Program-made: the position numbers and the translations under genes
DNA from: an uncultured Verrucomicrobiae bacterium
Lineage (GTDB): Bacteria; Verrucomicrobiota; Verrucomicrobiia; Limisphaerales; J093
Direction: 5' to 3'
Length of the DNA stretch: 56,948 nt
Assembly (NCBI GenBank): GCA_937946835.1
Contig: CALFAV010000001.1
Coordinates: 1-56,948 of the forward strand
Notes under the pieces: generated by a model
Database searches by the model: none
What the model saw: only the letters and a program-made list of their open reading frames with translations
What the model was told of the DNA's origin: nothing
In this document: piece by piece, positions 41,552-51,487 of the stretch
How the letters are laid out: the number at the start of each line of letters is the position of its first letter
How positions within the stretch are numbered: the first letter of the stretch is position 1

Positions 41552-42544
41552 TCAATTCCCGCCCGCGGGCGCCAGGCGCTCGGCCAGCCAGCGTTCGAAG
41601 GCGGCCTGGTCTTTCCACGCCGTGGCCACCCGCATCTTCGGCGCAGCCGCGTCCGGCACGGTGAACCCGTCGTCGGTGACGCGGATACCGAGTTCCTCCA
41701 TCACACAGAGGTGCTGCTCGATGGCCAGGTACACGGCCACGGTGTCAAAGAGGGTGCTCGAGTGGCTTTCTGCCTGCGCTTTGTGCCGGGGCTCCAGCCA
41801 GTGCCGGTAATTCTCGATGATGGCCCGGCAGACCGGGTCGCTGGCCCGGAACACGCGCGCGTAGTCCGCGCCCTTGAGCTGCACCAGGCCGCAGGTGTCC
41901 AAGGGGGTGATGGTGATGGGCCAGGGCGCGGCCAGGACGCGCTGGCAGGCGGGCACGTCTTCCTTCACGTTGTACTCGGCGTGGGGCTGCGGGCTGTTGC
42001 CATAGCCGCGGCGCACGCTGCCGTGCATCCCCACAAAACGCGCCTTGCGGGCAATGCCCGGCTCGCGACGCAGGGCCTCGGCCACGTTGGGCAGGGGGCC
42101 GATGGCGATGACGGTGACCGGCTCGGGCGAGTGGAGGATGGTGTCAATGATGGCCTGCACGCCGTCGGGGTAAATTTTACCCGGGTACCGATTGAGGGGG
42201 TAATCGGCCACCCAGGCCGCCTGGCGCCCACTGCCGTGCACCCGGGTGTCGAGGCCGATGCCGATGGGGATGTCCGTGCGCCCGGCCGTTTCGAGGAACT
42301 TGGCCAGCAGTTTGGTGCGATAAAGCGGTTTGCCGTGGTCGCCCACAACCAGCTTTACCTCCAGCTCCGGACTCTTGAGCAGGAGCCCGAGGGCCCAGGT
42401 GTCGTCAATGTCGTCGCCGATGTCGGTGTCGAGGATGACCGGTATGCGGGCGGGTTGAGCGGCCAACGCGGGAAGGCACCAACACAGACTCAGGAACAGC
42501 CCCAGGCTGAAAAACAGGCGTGAAAACATCGCGGTGAGGTTCAT
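41552..42544 (-). CDS. Exported nucleoside hydrolase (inosine-uridine type)
   Basis: This 330-residue protein has a signal peptide (FFSLGLFLSLCWCLPALAAQ). The metal-binding signature of the family, ILDTDIGDDIDDTWAL, is at about residues 37-52, followed by VTVIAIGPLPNVAEAL and LDTCGLVQL. Such enzymes cleave the N-glycosidic bond of nucleosides to base and ribose; exported members are common in Verrucomicrobia and Planctomycetes and may scavenge nucleosides. The C-terminal catalytic Asp/His region is less clear (HSSTLFDTVAVYLAIE), with Asp present. The gene stands upstream of polA, 55 bp apart, in the same direction. Confidence 0.88.
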   Translation of the reverse strand: MNLTAMFSRLFFSLGLFLSLCWCLPALAAQPARIPVILDTDIGDDIDDTWALGLLLKSPELEVKLVVGDHGKPLYRTKLLAKFLETAGRTDIPIGIGLDTRVHGSGRQAAWVADYPLNRYPGKIYPDGVQAIIDTILHSPEPVTVIAIGPLPNVAEALRREPGIARKARFVGMHGSVRRGYGNSPQPHAEYNVKEDVPACQRVLAAPWPITITPLDTCGLVQLKGADYARVFRASDPVCRAIIENYRHWLEPRHKAQAESHSSTLFDTVAVYLAIEQHLCVMEELGIRVTDDGFTVPDAAAPKMRVATAWKDQAAFERWLAERLAPAGGN

Positions 42545-42859
42545 GGGAATTAAGGCAGGGGCAGTCTGCTCGACGGCGCCCGCGCCGACAACCCATTTTG
42601 ATCACGCCCCGGCCACCACGCGCAGGTGACCGCCGCTGGGTCGCAGACCTCCTTACCGCCAGGCAGCGCCCGGTGACCGTTCAAGACAGCCGGGGGGCTT
42701 CAGGTCGCGGCCGGAAGCTCCAGAGAACGGCCCTGGCGAGGGTGCTTGATAAAATCGCACCGGGTTGGGTGCGGACCCCTCCACGCCAACGGCCGGCTGC
42801 GTCGCTCGAAGCCTGTTCTGAACACGCTGCGGCGGCGGGCGCCCAGCGGCAACCCCGGC
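42545..42859. other. Intergenic region, no gene seen
   Basis: These 315 bp separate two minus-strand genes. Open frames here lack conserved motifs and look like high-GC chance frames. GGTGC-TTGATAAAATC-GCACC (about 42741-42761) is a 5-bp inverted repeat of unknown meaning. Confidence 0.5.
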
Positions 42860-43174
42860 TCAATACTGCGGGCGCTCGCGGCGGGGCGGGCGGTCTCCCC
42901 GGGGTTCGCGCGGCGGGCGTTCCTCGCGGGGCCGGGCGATGTTGACGGTGAGCGCGCGTCCCTGAAGTTCCTTGCCGTTGAACATTTCCACCGCGCGGGC
43001 GGCCTCCTCGGGCGTGGCGTATTCGACGAAGGCGAACCCGCGGGAACGGCCCGTGAACTTGTCGAGCATCAGGTTGCAGGAGGTCACCACCCCGGCTTGG
43101 GAGAAGAGGTCTTGGATTTCCGACTCGAGGGTTCGGTAGGAGATGTTACCGACAAACAATCTGCAGTCGCTCAT
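42860..43174 (-). CDS. RNA-recognition-motif (RRM) RNA-binding protein
   Basis: This 104-residue protein has a single RRM covering residues 5-82. RNP2 is LFVGNI and RNP1 is RGFAFVEY, with both aromatic RNA-stacking positions intact. The tail (83-104) is short and rich in Arg and Pro (REERPPREPRGDRPPRRERP). Small single-RRM proteins of this type occur in cyanobacteria and several other phyla and are often cold-induced or RNA-chaperone-like; the targets here are unknown. A promoter is predicted 75-102 bp upstream, leaving a leader of about 70 nt that could be regulatory. Confidence 0.93.
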   Translation of the reverse strand: MSDCRLFVGNISYRTLESEIQDLFSQAGVVTSCNLMLDKFTGRSRGFAFVEYATPEEAARAVEMFNGKELQGRALTVNIARPREERPPREPRGDRPPRRERPQY

Positions 43175-43248
43175 GGAGGGAAGGGTTGGGGCTCAAAGAA
43201 GGCAGAAGGGCGTTGCTGCACCCGCAGAACCGTCGAAGCCGGCTACCA

Positions 43249-43276
43249 CTGATACGAACACGGACATCGGTCTCAA
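43249..43276 (-). promoter_or_regulatory. Predicted promoter of the RRM gene
   Basis: On the minus strand TTGAGA (43276-43271), 16 nt, TATCAG (43254-43249). It lies in the 400-bp gap 43175-43574, where no gene was seen; the rest of the gap should hold the leader of this gene and the promoter of the nitroreductase gene. Confidence 0.4.
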
Positions 43277-43574
43277 GGGACCCCTGCTGTTCTTCAAGCA
43301 CGGGCAGGTTAGCAAACCGCCGGTCCGCGTCCAGCTTTTTCCTCCTCGCGAGTCAGGGCAGTTTCCCCATTGGCGCTTTCAAGCTGAGGGCCCTCCAAGG
43401 GTCGAAATCTGAAATCCCCAGCCTGAAGAAAATCCACACCCTCCCCCGGGCGCTGAGCCGGAGCCGGGCGCCCAACGCCTCACGGCGGGAACGGAAGGCC
43501 GCCCGGCCCGCCGGATTTTGCTGGCCCTGGCGGGCGGTTCGCATTTGAGTTCCCCTGCAATCCCGAGGTGCACC

Positions 43575-44606
43575 ATGAATGCCTGGCACGTGTCTGCGGA
43601 TGACTTCCCGGCCGATGGCTATGCCAGCGACCAGCTCGAATTTCTCCTCAACTACGCGATCCTGGCACCCTCCAACCACAACACCCAGCCCTGGCTGTTC
43701 CGCATCGGCGTGACCGATCTGGCGGTCTATGCCGACCGCCGCCGGGCGCTCCGAGTGGTGGACCCGCTGGACCGCGAGCTGACCCTCAGCGCTGGCGCGG
43801 CGCTCTTCAACCTGCGCGTGGCGGCCGAGTACTTCGGTCACGAGTACCGGGTCGAGTTGTTGCCGGACCCGACCGAACCAAATCTGCTGGCCCGCTTCCA
43901 TCTGGGACTGCGCGCGGACACGGGCGCGGAAGACGTGCTGCTGTTCCACGCCATCACCCGGCGGCACACCAATCGCCAGCCCTTCCTGCCGGACCCGCTC
44001 CCGCCCGACCTGGGCGAACGCCTGCAAAGCGCCGCCGCCCGGGAGGGCGCCTGGCTGGTTTGCGTGCCGGAGGAGGAACGCCGTCGGGTCCTGGCCGAAC
44101 TCATCGCCGAAGCCGACCGGCGGCAGTGGGCGGACCCGCATTTCCGCCGCGAACTGGCACAGTGGGTGCGCCCCAAGCCGGGCGCGACCGACGGCATCCC
44201 CGTGCAGGATTACGGCATTCAGGATTGGCTGGCGGCGGCGGGACCGCTGATCCTTCGCACTTTCAACCGGGGCGACGGCCAGGCGGCCCGCGACCACGAG
44301 CTGGCCACGCATTCGCCCTGCCTGGCCCTGCTGGGTACCGCTGCCGACACCCCCCGGGACTGGCTGCAGGCCGGACAGGCCCTGCAACACGTGTTGCTGA
44401 CCGCGCGGACCGAGGAGGTGCACGCCTCGTTCCTGTGTCAGCCCCTTGAGGTGCCGGAGCTGCGGGCGCGCACGGCCGAGGTGGTGGGTCAGTCCGGGTA
44501 TCCCCAGGTGCTGTTGCGGCTGGGCTACGGTCCGGAGGCGCCCCCCGCCCCGCGCCGCTCACCGCGGGAGATGCTCCTCATCCAACGCCACCACGGTCAC
44601 GCCTGA
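43575..44606 (+). CDS. Acg-type nitroreductase-fold FMN protein
   Basis: This 343-residue protein has the opening AILAPSNHNTQPWLFRI, in which S-x-H-N-x-Q-P-W is the FMN phosphate-binding motif of the nitroreductase superfamily. HAITRRHTNRQPF follows, the hallmark of the Acg/Rv2032-like branch, and there is a C-terminal VGQSGYPQVLLRLGYG segment. Acg proteins are double-length nitroreductases that bind FMN and in some cases sequester it rather than catalyse. The N-terminus lacks a twin-arginine signal. ATG 43575 has GAGG about 8 nt upstream. It is convergent with the dipeptidase gene. Confidence 0.82.
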   Translation: MNAWHVSADDFPADGYASDQLEFLLNYAILAPSNHNTQPWLFRIGVTDLAVYADRRRALRVVDPLDRELTLSAGAALFNLRVAAEYFGHEYRVELLPDPTEPNLLARFHLGLRADTGAEDVLLFHAITRRHTNRQPFLPDPLPPDLGERLQSAAAREGAWLVCVPEEERRRVLAELIAEADRRQWADPHFRRELAQWVRPKPGATDGIPVQDYGIQDWLAAAGPLILRTFNRGDGQAARDHELATHSPCLALLGTAADTPRDWLQAGQALQHVLLTARTEEVHASFLCQPLEVPELRARTAEVVGQSGYPQVLLRLGYGPEAPPAPRRSPREMLLIQRHHGHA

Positions 44607-44641
44607 GCGCCGTCTCGCGTGCGCTCCGGGGCACGGGCCGC

Positions 44642-46015
44642 TCAAGCCACCGCGGCCAGTTCCGGCCACAGGCTCGTCCCCAACCTCATGCCCGCGGCGT
44701 AGTTGCCCAGGTCGAACTTCTCGTTGGGCGAATGCGCATTGTCGTCCGGCAACGCCAAACCCAGCAGGAGCGTTTCGGCACCGAGGATTTTGCGGAACTG
44801 GGTCACAATCGGAATCGAACCGCCCTCACGCAGCAGCACCGGATCCCGGTTGAACGCCGTCCGGAGCGCCCGCAACGCGGCCTGCGCGCGCGAGCCGCGC
44901 GGGTCCAGAAGGTACGGTTCCCCGCCGTGACCGACGGTGAAGCGGGCCCGCACCGTGGGCGGGGTGAGCCGGCGCAGGTGCCGCACCACCAGGCGGGCAA
45001 TGCGGTCCGGACGCTGGTTGGGCACCAGGCGGAAGGTGAGCTTGGCGCGCGCCCAGGCGGGGATGATGGTCTTGCTGCCCTCGCCCTGGTAACCGCTGGT
45101 CAGGCCGTTGATCTCGACGGTGGGCCGCGCGCTGCGCTGTTCCCAGGGGGTGTACCCCGCCTCGCCGAACAGTCGCGGTACGCCCAGGAAACGCCGGTAC
45201 TCGCGCTCGTTGAAGGGCAGTCGGGCCAACTGCCGTCGCTCGTAGGCGCTGAGGGGAACGACCTCGTCGTAAAACCCCGGGATGTTCACCCGACCCCGGC
45301 GGTCGCGCAGTCGGGCCAGCATCTGGCACAGCGCCATCGCCGGGTTGTCCACCGAACCGCCGAAGATGCCCGAGTGCAGGTCGCGGTTCGGGCCGGTGAG
45401 GGTGATTTCCAGTGCGGCGATGCCCCGCAACGCGTAGGTCAACGCGGGCAGGCCGGGGGCGGGCATGCCGGTGTCGGACACCACCACCGCGTCGCAGCGC
45501 AACTCCGCGCGGCGCGCCTCCAAGAAACCGGCCAGGCTGCGGCTGCCCACCTCCTCCTCGCCCTCGATGAGAAAGGTCAGGTCGCAGGGCAGTTCGGCAC
45601 CGGTGGCCAACCAGGCCTCGACCGCGTTGAGGTGGGCCAGGTGCTGGCCCTTGTTGTCACTGGCGCCGCGGCCGTACACGGCCCCGTTTTCCAGGCGCGG
45701 CTCGAAGGGCGGGCTTTTCCACAACTCGAACGGCTCGGGCGGCTGTACGTCGTAATGGCCATAGACCAGGAAATGCGGCCGGCGCGGGCCGGCCCGGCGC
45801 GGGGTTCGCGCCAGCACCACCGGATGGCCGGGTGTGTCGCAGACCTCGCTGTCCAGGCCGATCCGCCGGCAGCGGGCGGCCAGCCACGCGGCGCAGGCGC
45901 GCAGGTCGTTCTGGTGCTCCGGCTGGGCCGAGACGCTGGGAAAACGGACGTACTCGCACAGGTCACGGACGAACCGGTCGTGGTGGGTCTGCAGGTAATC
46001 GAGGACGGCTTGCAT
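44642..46015 (-). CDS. M20 family dipeptidase
   Basis: This 457-residue zinc metallopeptidase is of the M20 family (ArgE/DapE/CNDP type). The zinc ligands are visible in order: HYDVQP (His and the general Asp), GRGASDNKGQ (bridging Asp), IEGEEEVGS (catalytic Glu and ligand Glu) and SDTGMPAPG (Asp). The dimerisation lid contains LHSGIFGGSVDNPA. NEKFDLGNYAAG at the C-terminus lacks the final His seen in many members (usually H-S/N-x-NE), but DDNAHSPNEKF supplies it. It is probably a cytosolic dipeptidase. It is followed 23 bp later (upstream on this strand) by the AsmA-like gene, in the same direction. Confidence 0.93.
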   Translation of the reverse strand: MQAVLDYLQTHHDRFVRDLCEYVRFPSVSAQPEHQNDLRACAAWLAARCRRIGLDSEVCDTPGHPVVLARTPRRAGPRRPHFLVYGHYDVQPPEPFELWKSPPFEPRLENGAVYGRGASDNKGQHLAHLNAVEAWLATGAELPCDLTFLIEGEEEVGSRSLAGFLEARRAELRCDAVVVSDTGMPAPGLPALTYALRGIAALEITLTGPNRDLHSGIFGGSVDNPAMALCQMLARLRDRRGRVNIPGFYDEVVPLSAYERRQLARLPFNEREYRRFLGVPRLFGEAGYTPWEQRSARPTVEINGLTSGYQGEGSKTIIPAWARAKLTFRLVPNQRPDRIARLVVRHLRRLTPPTVRARFTVGHGGEPYLLDPRGSRAQAALRALRTAFNRDPVLLREGGSIPIVTQFRKILGAETLLLGLALPDDNAHSPNEKFDLGNYAAGMRLGTSLWPELAAVA

Positions 46016-46038
46016 GAGCGGGGGGATCCGGAGCCGGG

Positions 46039-49000
46039 TCAGTTGCGTTTGCGAAGGCCCTCCAGCAGGTCCAGCACCCCGGGCCGGGTCGGAGGGGCGT
46101 TGGTGGTCCGGGCCGCCGGCGCGTTCGTGGACGGCGGGACATTGGTCGTCGGCGGAGTGTTGGTGGGGGCAAGTGGCTTGGCCCCGGGGAGGAGGTTGCC
46201 CAATGCGCCCACGGCGGATTGGACATCGCCCTGCAACAGGCCGCCCACCCCCTGCAGGGCATCGCCGGCCCGGCCCCCGAGCGCGCCGCCCATGCTGCCG
46301 GCCAGCAGGGCCGCCAGGCGCAGCTTGTCAATTTCGGTCTCGGGCGCGCCGAGGGTACCGGTGATTTTGACCAGCGGGGGCAGATTCAGGAAGTTGGTCC
46401 GCGTCGAGGGCGTAAGCTGGGCCAGCATGATCTGACGCGCCAAATCCTCCCGCAGCGCCAACTGCACCGGCAACTCGATCGGCGAGTTGGTGAGCACGGG
46501 CACCAGCCGCACGACGCCTTCGGCCGTGGCCCAGAAGGCGTCGCTGGCCGCAATGAACGGCCGGATGTTGACCAGGCCCTCGCCGATGTCCAGGCGGGCG
46601 CTGAGCAGGGTGAGGGGCGAGTTGGCCAGCGCCTCCAGCCGCAACGCGGTGGCCAGGGTGGTGAGGAGTTTTTTGGCGCGCGGGGTGACCACCTGGAAAT
46701 TGAGGTTGGTGGTGTGGAGCGCGGCAGTGCCCCGAAGGTGACGCTGAAAGTTCGGACCGGTCACTCCGGCACCGTTTAGTTGCACTTTGGCAAACAGGTC
46801 GCCCTGGATCCGACCGGCATACTCGGGGGCGAAGGCATCCACCACCGGCCCCAGGTGAACCCGGGCGGCGTCCACTCCAAACTCGTAAACGTAACCCGGT
46901 CGGGTCAGGTCCAGCGTGAGCGTGGCCGAAACGGGCGCATCCTCCACCCGCAACGTACAGGGGGCGAGCCGGACCCGGCCGTCTTTCAATTCGGCTCGGG
47001 CCGTCCAGTCCCGCAGGGTCAGCGTGCGCAGGTGCACGGTGTCCACCTGCAGTTCGGCGGAAAGTTGCCGCAGGGGCAGCGTCACGGGCGGCGGCTCGGA
47101 TTCGGGGCCGGGGCCGGGTTCGGTTTTTTCACCCTCCCAAAAGGCCGCGAAGTCCAGCACCGGGGTCAGGTCCAAAGCCGACGCGCGCAGGCGGAAAGTT
47201 CCGGGAGCGGGATTGGTGGGGGCAAGGTCCAGCGCGCCGGTGAACTGAAGCCGGTTGGTGGCGACGCGGGTGGTGGCGGGCAATTCCAGCCAGTTCGTGC
47301 CCAGCGTGTACTCATGGCCCTGTCGGGTGGTGTCCAGTTGAACGGCCAGGCCGTTCAGCGCGCCCGTCCGGTTCCGGGTGCGGTTGGTGAGAACCAGGGT
47401 CGGAACCGTTCCGGCCACTCGCAGGCTGGTTTCGCCGCGGCCTTCGGCCAGGGACTGAAGCACCGCCAGGAACGCCTCCGGACGGCCGGGCGGACCGGAC
47501 GGCCGGGTCCGGGCGTCGTGGCGCAGTTCGCCGGTGGCGTTGAGCGTGAGCGCGGCGATTTCCACGCCCGCCGGCAACCCCGCCAGAAACGGCCGCAGCG
47601 CGACCTGATTCAGGCCGCTGACGTTCAGCAGGAGCTGGGCGGTTTGCGTGGCGGCGTCCAGCACGCCGGAGAGTTCCCCGGCGCCGCCGCTGCGGGTGCC
47701 CTCGCGGGCGCTGAGGCCGAGGCGCCGCAGGGTGAGTTTGTCGCCGGCCAGGTCGCCGCTCAGTTCCATCTCGGCGGAGTAACCGTCCAGGCGATACGCA
47801 CCCGCGCGGCCGGCGAGATCACTCAAGAAGGCCGTGAGCGACGCCGCGGTGCGGGTTCGGGTCCAATTCACCAGCCCGCTCACGCGGAGACGGCCCTTGG
47901 AAAACTCGAGTTCGGGCACCGGATGGCGGGCCAGCAGGAGCGGCAGTTCACTCTCCACGTTGAGCTGGGCATTGCCGCCAAGCTCGACGAGGTCCAGCGC
48001 GGCAGAGGCCCGGAGCCGGGCCAACGGGTCGGCTCCTGCGCGCGCGTCCAGGTCGAGTTGGTCCAGGCTCAACTGACGATACTCCCGCAGGGTCAGGCGG
48101 CCGGTGGCCTCCGTTGCCAGATCGGGGATGGTTTGCGCGCCGGCGGCGACCTTCAGTCCCCGCACCGAATTGGTGAAGTCCAGGGTGAGCTGGCGGCCGT
48201 CTTGGGCGCTGGTGAGGGTGGCTTCCAGGTTGACCACCCCTGCGAGCAGGTTGGTCGGCAGCCAGGCCTGCCATTCGGGCAGGGACAGGTCGCGGAGGGC
48301 GAGGTGGATCGTGGCCGGCGCGGCGGCGCGCGGCTCGGCGCGACTCCAGGCCAGGTTGATGGCGCGCTGGGAGGCCAGGCTGAGCCACTCACGACCCGCG
48401 GTGCGAGCGCTGAGACTGAGCCGTTCGAGGTAGGCGGTTTGTTCCTGCAGGTCGGCGTTGCCGCGCAGTTCGAATTGGAGGTCCAGCACCGGGGTGGCCC
48501 GGCCGGCCTGCTTGATCGAGAACTGTCGGGCCTCGAGGTTCGCCGTGGTGATGAGGCGTTGCCCGCGCTGGCGCAGGTCCACAAACCCCGAGCCGCTGAG
48601 CGTGGTGTCCCCGAAGTCCAGCCCCAGGGGAGCGCCCAGCAACGCCAGCGCGGCCCGGCCAATCGAGGTGATCTGGAAGCCGATCCGACCCTCGCGTCGG
48701 GCCAGTTGCAGGGGACCGGAGAGGCGGGCCTCGCCCAGCGATTGGCCGTCGCGCTCGAAACGCAGGCGGCCCTGGCGCAGCTCCTCGGGGTTGAGGCTCA
48801 GCGCCAGGGTCGCGGTCAGGTTGGAGGCCAGCGCGAGCGCGCCGGTGGCCTCGGTCACGGTGGCCCGCAGGTCCGCCTCGACTTGCTCCGGCTCGAGCTT
48901 GCGGTCCAGGCCGACGGTGCTCTCCCCCTGGAGCCCTGCCCGGAGGACATCGCGGGTTCCGTCCGGGTGGGTGTTCACCTGAGCGAAGAGGGCGTTGAGT

Positions 49001-49608
49001 TTGACCCGGGCGCTGGCGGCGTTTTTCAGTCCGGTCAGGTGCAGGTCCAGATTCGTCACCGTCGAACACTGCCGGCCGCCGGCAGGGTCTTCGACACAGT
49101 AGCTGAGGCTGCCGGCGCGCAGGTCCAGAGTGCCCAGGTCCACCTCGGGAGGCGCGGTGGCGGCCGGACCCGGGGAGGCCGGGCGGGCCAGCAAAGCATC
49201 CAGGTTGCTACGGCCGTCGCGGGTCACCCGGAGGTCGAGCTCGGGCCGGTCGAGGCGGATTTCCGGCAGCACATAACGGCCGCGCAGGAGGCTCCACAGG
49301 TGGTAACGCACCCGGACCTCGGCCGCGCGCAACAGGCGGGGACCCTCCGCCGGCGTGATTTCCAGACCGGTGAGGCGAACCTCGGAAAGCGGGCGGAGCG
49401 CGATGGTCTCGACGTTGACGCGGGCATTCAGGGCGGCGCTGACACGGGGCAAGACCAACGCCTTGAGGGCGGCATTGCTGGTCAGCACCCAATAGCCGCC
49501 CACCCCCAGGGCGAGCAGCACCACGCCGACCAGGCCGAGCCATTTGAGGCGAGCGGCGGCGCGGGAGCGCCGGGGCAGGGGTTTTACCGGTTTGGAGTCG
49601 GCAGACAT
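46039..49608 (-). CDS. AsmA/TamB-like large envelope protein
   Basis: This 1189-residue protein has one N-terminal transmembrane helix (LKWLGLVGVVLLALGVGGYWVL, about 23-44) and a very long repetitive beta-rich periplasmic part. The start after the helix (ALKALVLPRVSAALNARVNVETIALRPL) is AsmA-like, and the C-terminal region (GRIQGDLFAKVQLNGAGVTG, FIAASDAFWATAEGVVRLVP) resembles the AsmA C-terminal and DUF748-type repeats. Such proteins bridge the envelope and move phospholipid or help outer-membrane assembly. It ends in a Pro/Thr/Asn-rich tail with LLEGLRKRN. ATG 49608 has GGGAG about 10 nt upstream. The exact AsmA subgroup is uncertain. Confidence 0.75.
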   Translation of the reverse strand: MSADSKPVKPLPRRSRAAARLKWLGLVGVVLLALGVGGYWVLTSNAALKALVLPRVSAALNARVNVETIALRPLSEVRLTGLEITPAEGPRLLRAAEVRVRYHLWSLLRGRYVLPEIRLDRPELDLRVTRDGRSNLDALLARPASPGPAATAPPEVDLGTLDLRAGSLSYCVEDPAGGRQCSTVTNLDLHLTGLKNAASARVKLNALFAQVNTHPDGTRDVLRAGLQGESTVGLDRKLEPEQVEADLRATVTEATGALALASNLTATLALSLNPEELRQGRLRFERDGQSLGEARLSGPLQLARREGRIGFQITSIGRAALALLGAPLGLDFGDTTLSGSGFVDLRQRGQRLITTANLEARQFSIKQAGRATPVLDLQFELRGNADLQEQTAYLERLSLSARTAGREWLSLASQRAINLAWSRAEPRAAAPATIHLALRDLSLPEWQAWLPTNLLAGVVNLEATLTSAQDGRQLTLDFTNSVRGLKVAAGAQTIPDLATEATGRLTLREYRQLSLDQLDLDARAGADPLARLRASAALDLVELGGNAQLNVESELPLLLARHPVPELEFSKGRLRVSGLVNWTRTRTAASLTAFLSDLAGRAGAYRLDGYSAEMELSGDLAGDKLTLRRLGLSAREGTRSGGAGELSGVLDAATQTAQLLLNVSGLNQVALRPFLAGLPAGVEIAALTLNATGELRHDARTRPSGPPGRPEAFLAVLQSLAEGRGETSLRVAGTVPTLVLTNRTRNRTGALNGLAVQLDTTRQGHEYTLGTNWLELPATTRVATNRLQFTGALDLAPTNPAPGTFRLRASALDLTPVLDFAAFWEGEKTEPGPGPESEPPPVTLPLRQLSAELQVDTVHLRTLTLRDWTARAELKDGRVRLAPCTLRVEDAPVSATLTLDLTRPGYVYEFGVDAARVHLGPVVDAFAPEYAGRIQGDLFAKVQLNGAGVTGPNFQRHLRGTAALHTTNLNFQVVTPRAKKLLTTLATALRLEALANSPLTLLSARLDIGEGLVNIRPFIAASDAFWATAEGVVRLVPVLTNSPIELPVQLALREDLARQIMLAQLTPSTRTNFLNLPPLVKITGTLGAPETEIDKLRLAALLAGSMGGALGGRAGDALQGVGGLLQGDVQSAVGALGNLLPGAKPLAPTNTPPTTNVPPSTNAPAARTTNAPPTRPGVLDLLEGLRKRN

Positions 49609-49822
49609 GGCTTAGTCTCCCATCCGAACACAATGCGCGCAAACAGGCGGCGCTTTCGCGTCCACATCGGCCCCGCACGGTACGCGCTCTCCCACAGGCG
49701 TCAATCACACCCCGCCGGCGGGCGTGGCTCGAAGGCAACTCCGTTTCCGGCAGACCGGTCGGTCCCTGGGACGAAGACCGAAGGGGGGCCGTAAGCCCGC
49801 ATTGCGGAAGCGCCCCGCCCTT

Positions 49823-51478
49823 TCACGGGGTCACCCGCTGCGCCGCCTCCGAATCGGGGCAAACCGGCTGCGCCTCCCGCCGCAGGATGGTGTCGCGTCC
49901 GGCCCAGGCGGGATCGGGATTGGGATAGTCCAGGTTGTAGTGCAGGCCACGGCTCTCGGGACGCCTCAGGGCGCATTGCACGATGAGTTCGGCCACGGTG
50001 GCGATGTTGCGCAGTTCCAGCAGGTCCGAGGTGACGATGAAGTCCCAGTAGTACTCGTGGATTTCGGCCTGGAGGTTGGCGAGGCGCGTGGCCGCGCGCC
50101 GGAGCCGTTTGTTGGTGCGCACGATGCCCACGTAGTCCCACATCAGGCGGCGGATTTCGTCCCAGAGGTGGGAGATGACGACCAGTTCGTCCGGGTTGTG
50201 GGCGTGGCCCGATTGCCAGGGCGGGATGGCCACGTCCACCGGCGGCGGGGGATTATCCCGGCTGTGCCGCGCGGCCCGGTGGGCGCACACCAGGGCCTCG
50301 AGCAGGGAATTGCTGGCCAGTCGGTTGGCGCCGTGCAGGCCGGTGCAGGCCACTTCGCCGATGGCGTAAAGGCCGGCGATTTCGGTGGCGCCGTTGAGAT
50401 CCGTGACCACGCCCCCGCACTGGTAATGCGCGGCCGGCACGACCGGGATCGGTTCCTTGGTAATGTCCAGACCCACCTCGAGGCAGGTGCGGTAGATGTT
50501 CGGAAAGCGCTGGATGATGAACGGCGCCGGTTTGTGGGTGATGTCCAGCCAGACGTGGTCGGCGCCGGTGCGCTTCATCTCGCTGTCAATCGCGCGGGCC
50601 ACGATGTCGCGCGGGGCCAGCTCCTTGCGGGGGTCGTAGCGGGCCATGAATTCCTGTCCATCGAAGCCCCGCAGCACGGCGCCCTCGCCGCGGACCGCCT
50701 CGCTGATGAGGAAGGATTTGAGCTTGGGATGGTACAGGCAGGTGGGATGGAACTGAATGAATTCCATGTTCGCCACCGCCGCCCCCGCCCGGTAGGCCAT
50801 GGCCACGCCGTCGCCGGTCGCGATGTCCGGGTTGGTGGTGTAGAGGTACACCTTGCCGCAGCCGCCGGTGGCCAGGACCACCACGGGGGCGGCGAAGACC
50901 CGCACCTGCCCGCCGCGCTTGTCCAGCACATAAGCGCCCAGACAGCGGTTGGCCCCGTCCACGCCCAGCTTGTGCGTGGTGATGAGGTCCACGGCAAAAT
51001 GGTTTTCGAAGATGCGGATGTTCGCATGGCGCTCGGCCGCGGCGACCAGGGCGCGCTCGATTTCCCGCCCGGTCATGTCCCGGGCGTGGACAATGCGGCG
51101 CTTGGAGTGCCCGCCCTCGCGTCCCAGGTCCAGCTCGCGGTGGCCGGGCTGACCGGGCACTTCGCGCTCGGTGAACTGCAATCCCAGAGCCATCAACTCG
51201 CGCACCCGCTCGGGGCCTTCCCGCACCACGGTGCGCACCACCTCCTCCTTGCACAGGCCCGCCCCGGCCGTGAGGGTGTCCTGCACGTGCAACTCGAACG
51301 AGTCTTCGGGACTCATGACCGAGGCGATGCCGCCCTGCGCGTAGTTGGTGTTGGACTCGGCGCTGGTTTTTTTGGTGACCAGGGCCACCGGGCCGCGGTC
51401 GGCCACCTTGAGGGCGTAGAGCAGACCGGCAATGCCGCTGCCAATGACCAGGTAATCAAACCGCAGGGCGTCTTCCAT
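49823..51478 (-). CDS. nadB: L-aspartate oxidase
   Basis: This 551-residue FAD enzyme oxidises L-aspartate to iminoaspartate, the first step of NAD synthesis. The dinucleotide motif is [17 protein letters not shown] (residues 9-25). Family motifs include [72 protein letters not shown] and [17 protein letters not shown]. The Fe-S-free C-terminal helical domain is full length. It lies 9 bp after the panC stop, so panC-nadB form an operon; quinolinate synthase (nadA) is not in the window. Confidence 0.96.
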   Translation of the reverse strand: MEDALRFDYLVIGSGIAGLLYALKVADRGPVALVTKKTSAESNTNYAQGGIASVMSPEDSFELHVQDTLTAGAGLCKEEVVRTVVREGPERVRELMALGLQFTEREVPGQPGHRELDLGREGGHSKRRIVHARDMTGREIERALVAAAERHANIRIFENHFAVDLITTHKLGVDGANRCLGAYVLDKRGGQVRVFAAPVVVLATGGCGKVYLYTTNPDIATGDGVAMAYRAGAAVANMEFIQFHPTCLYHPKLKSFLISEAVRGEGAVLRGFDGQEFMARYDPRKELAPRDIVARAIDSEMKRTGADHVWLDITHKPAPFIIQRFPNIYRTCLEVGLDITKEPIPVVPAAHYQCGGVVTDLNGATEIAGLYAIGEVACTGLHGANRLASNSLLEALVCAHRAARHSRDNPPPPVDVAIPPWQSGHAHNPDELVVISHLWDEIRRLMWDYVGIVRTNKRLRRAATRLANLQAEIHEYYWDFIVTSDLLELRNIATVAELIVQCALRRPESRGLHYNLDYPNPDPAWAGRDTILRREAQPVCPDSEAAQRVTP

Positions 51479-51487
51479 GATGAGGGG

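Noticed and set aside
42598..43252. Two plus-strand frames in and beside the gap before the RRM gene
   Set aside because: No recognisable motif, no ribosome site, and one runs through the RRM gene on the opposite strand.
46780..49794. A plus-strand open frame of about 1000 codons opposite the AsmA-like gene
   Set aside because: Gln/Gly/Arg-rich composition without domains, whereas the opposite strand has a proper transmembrane start and AsmA-like repeats.
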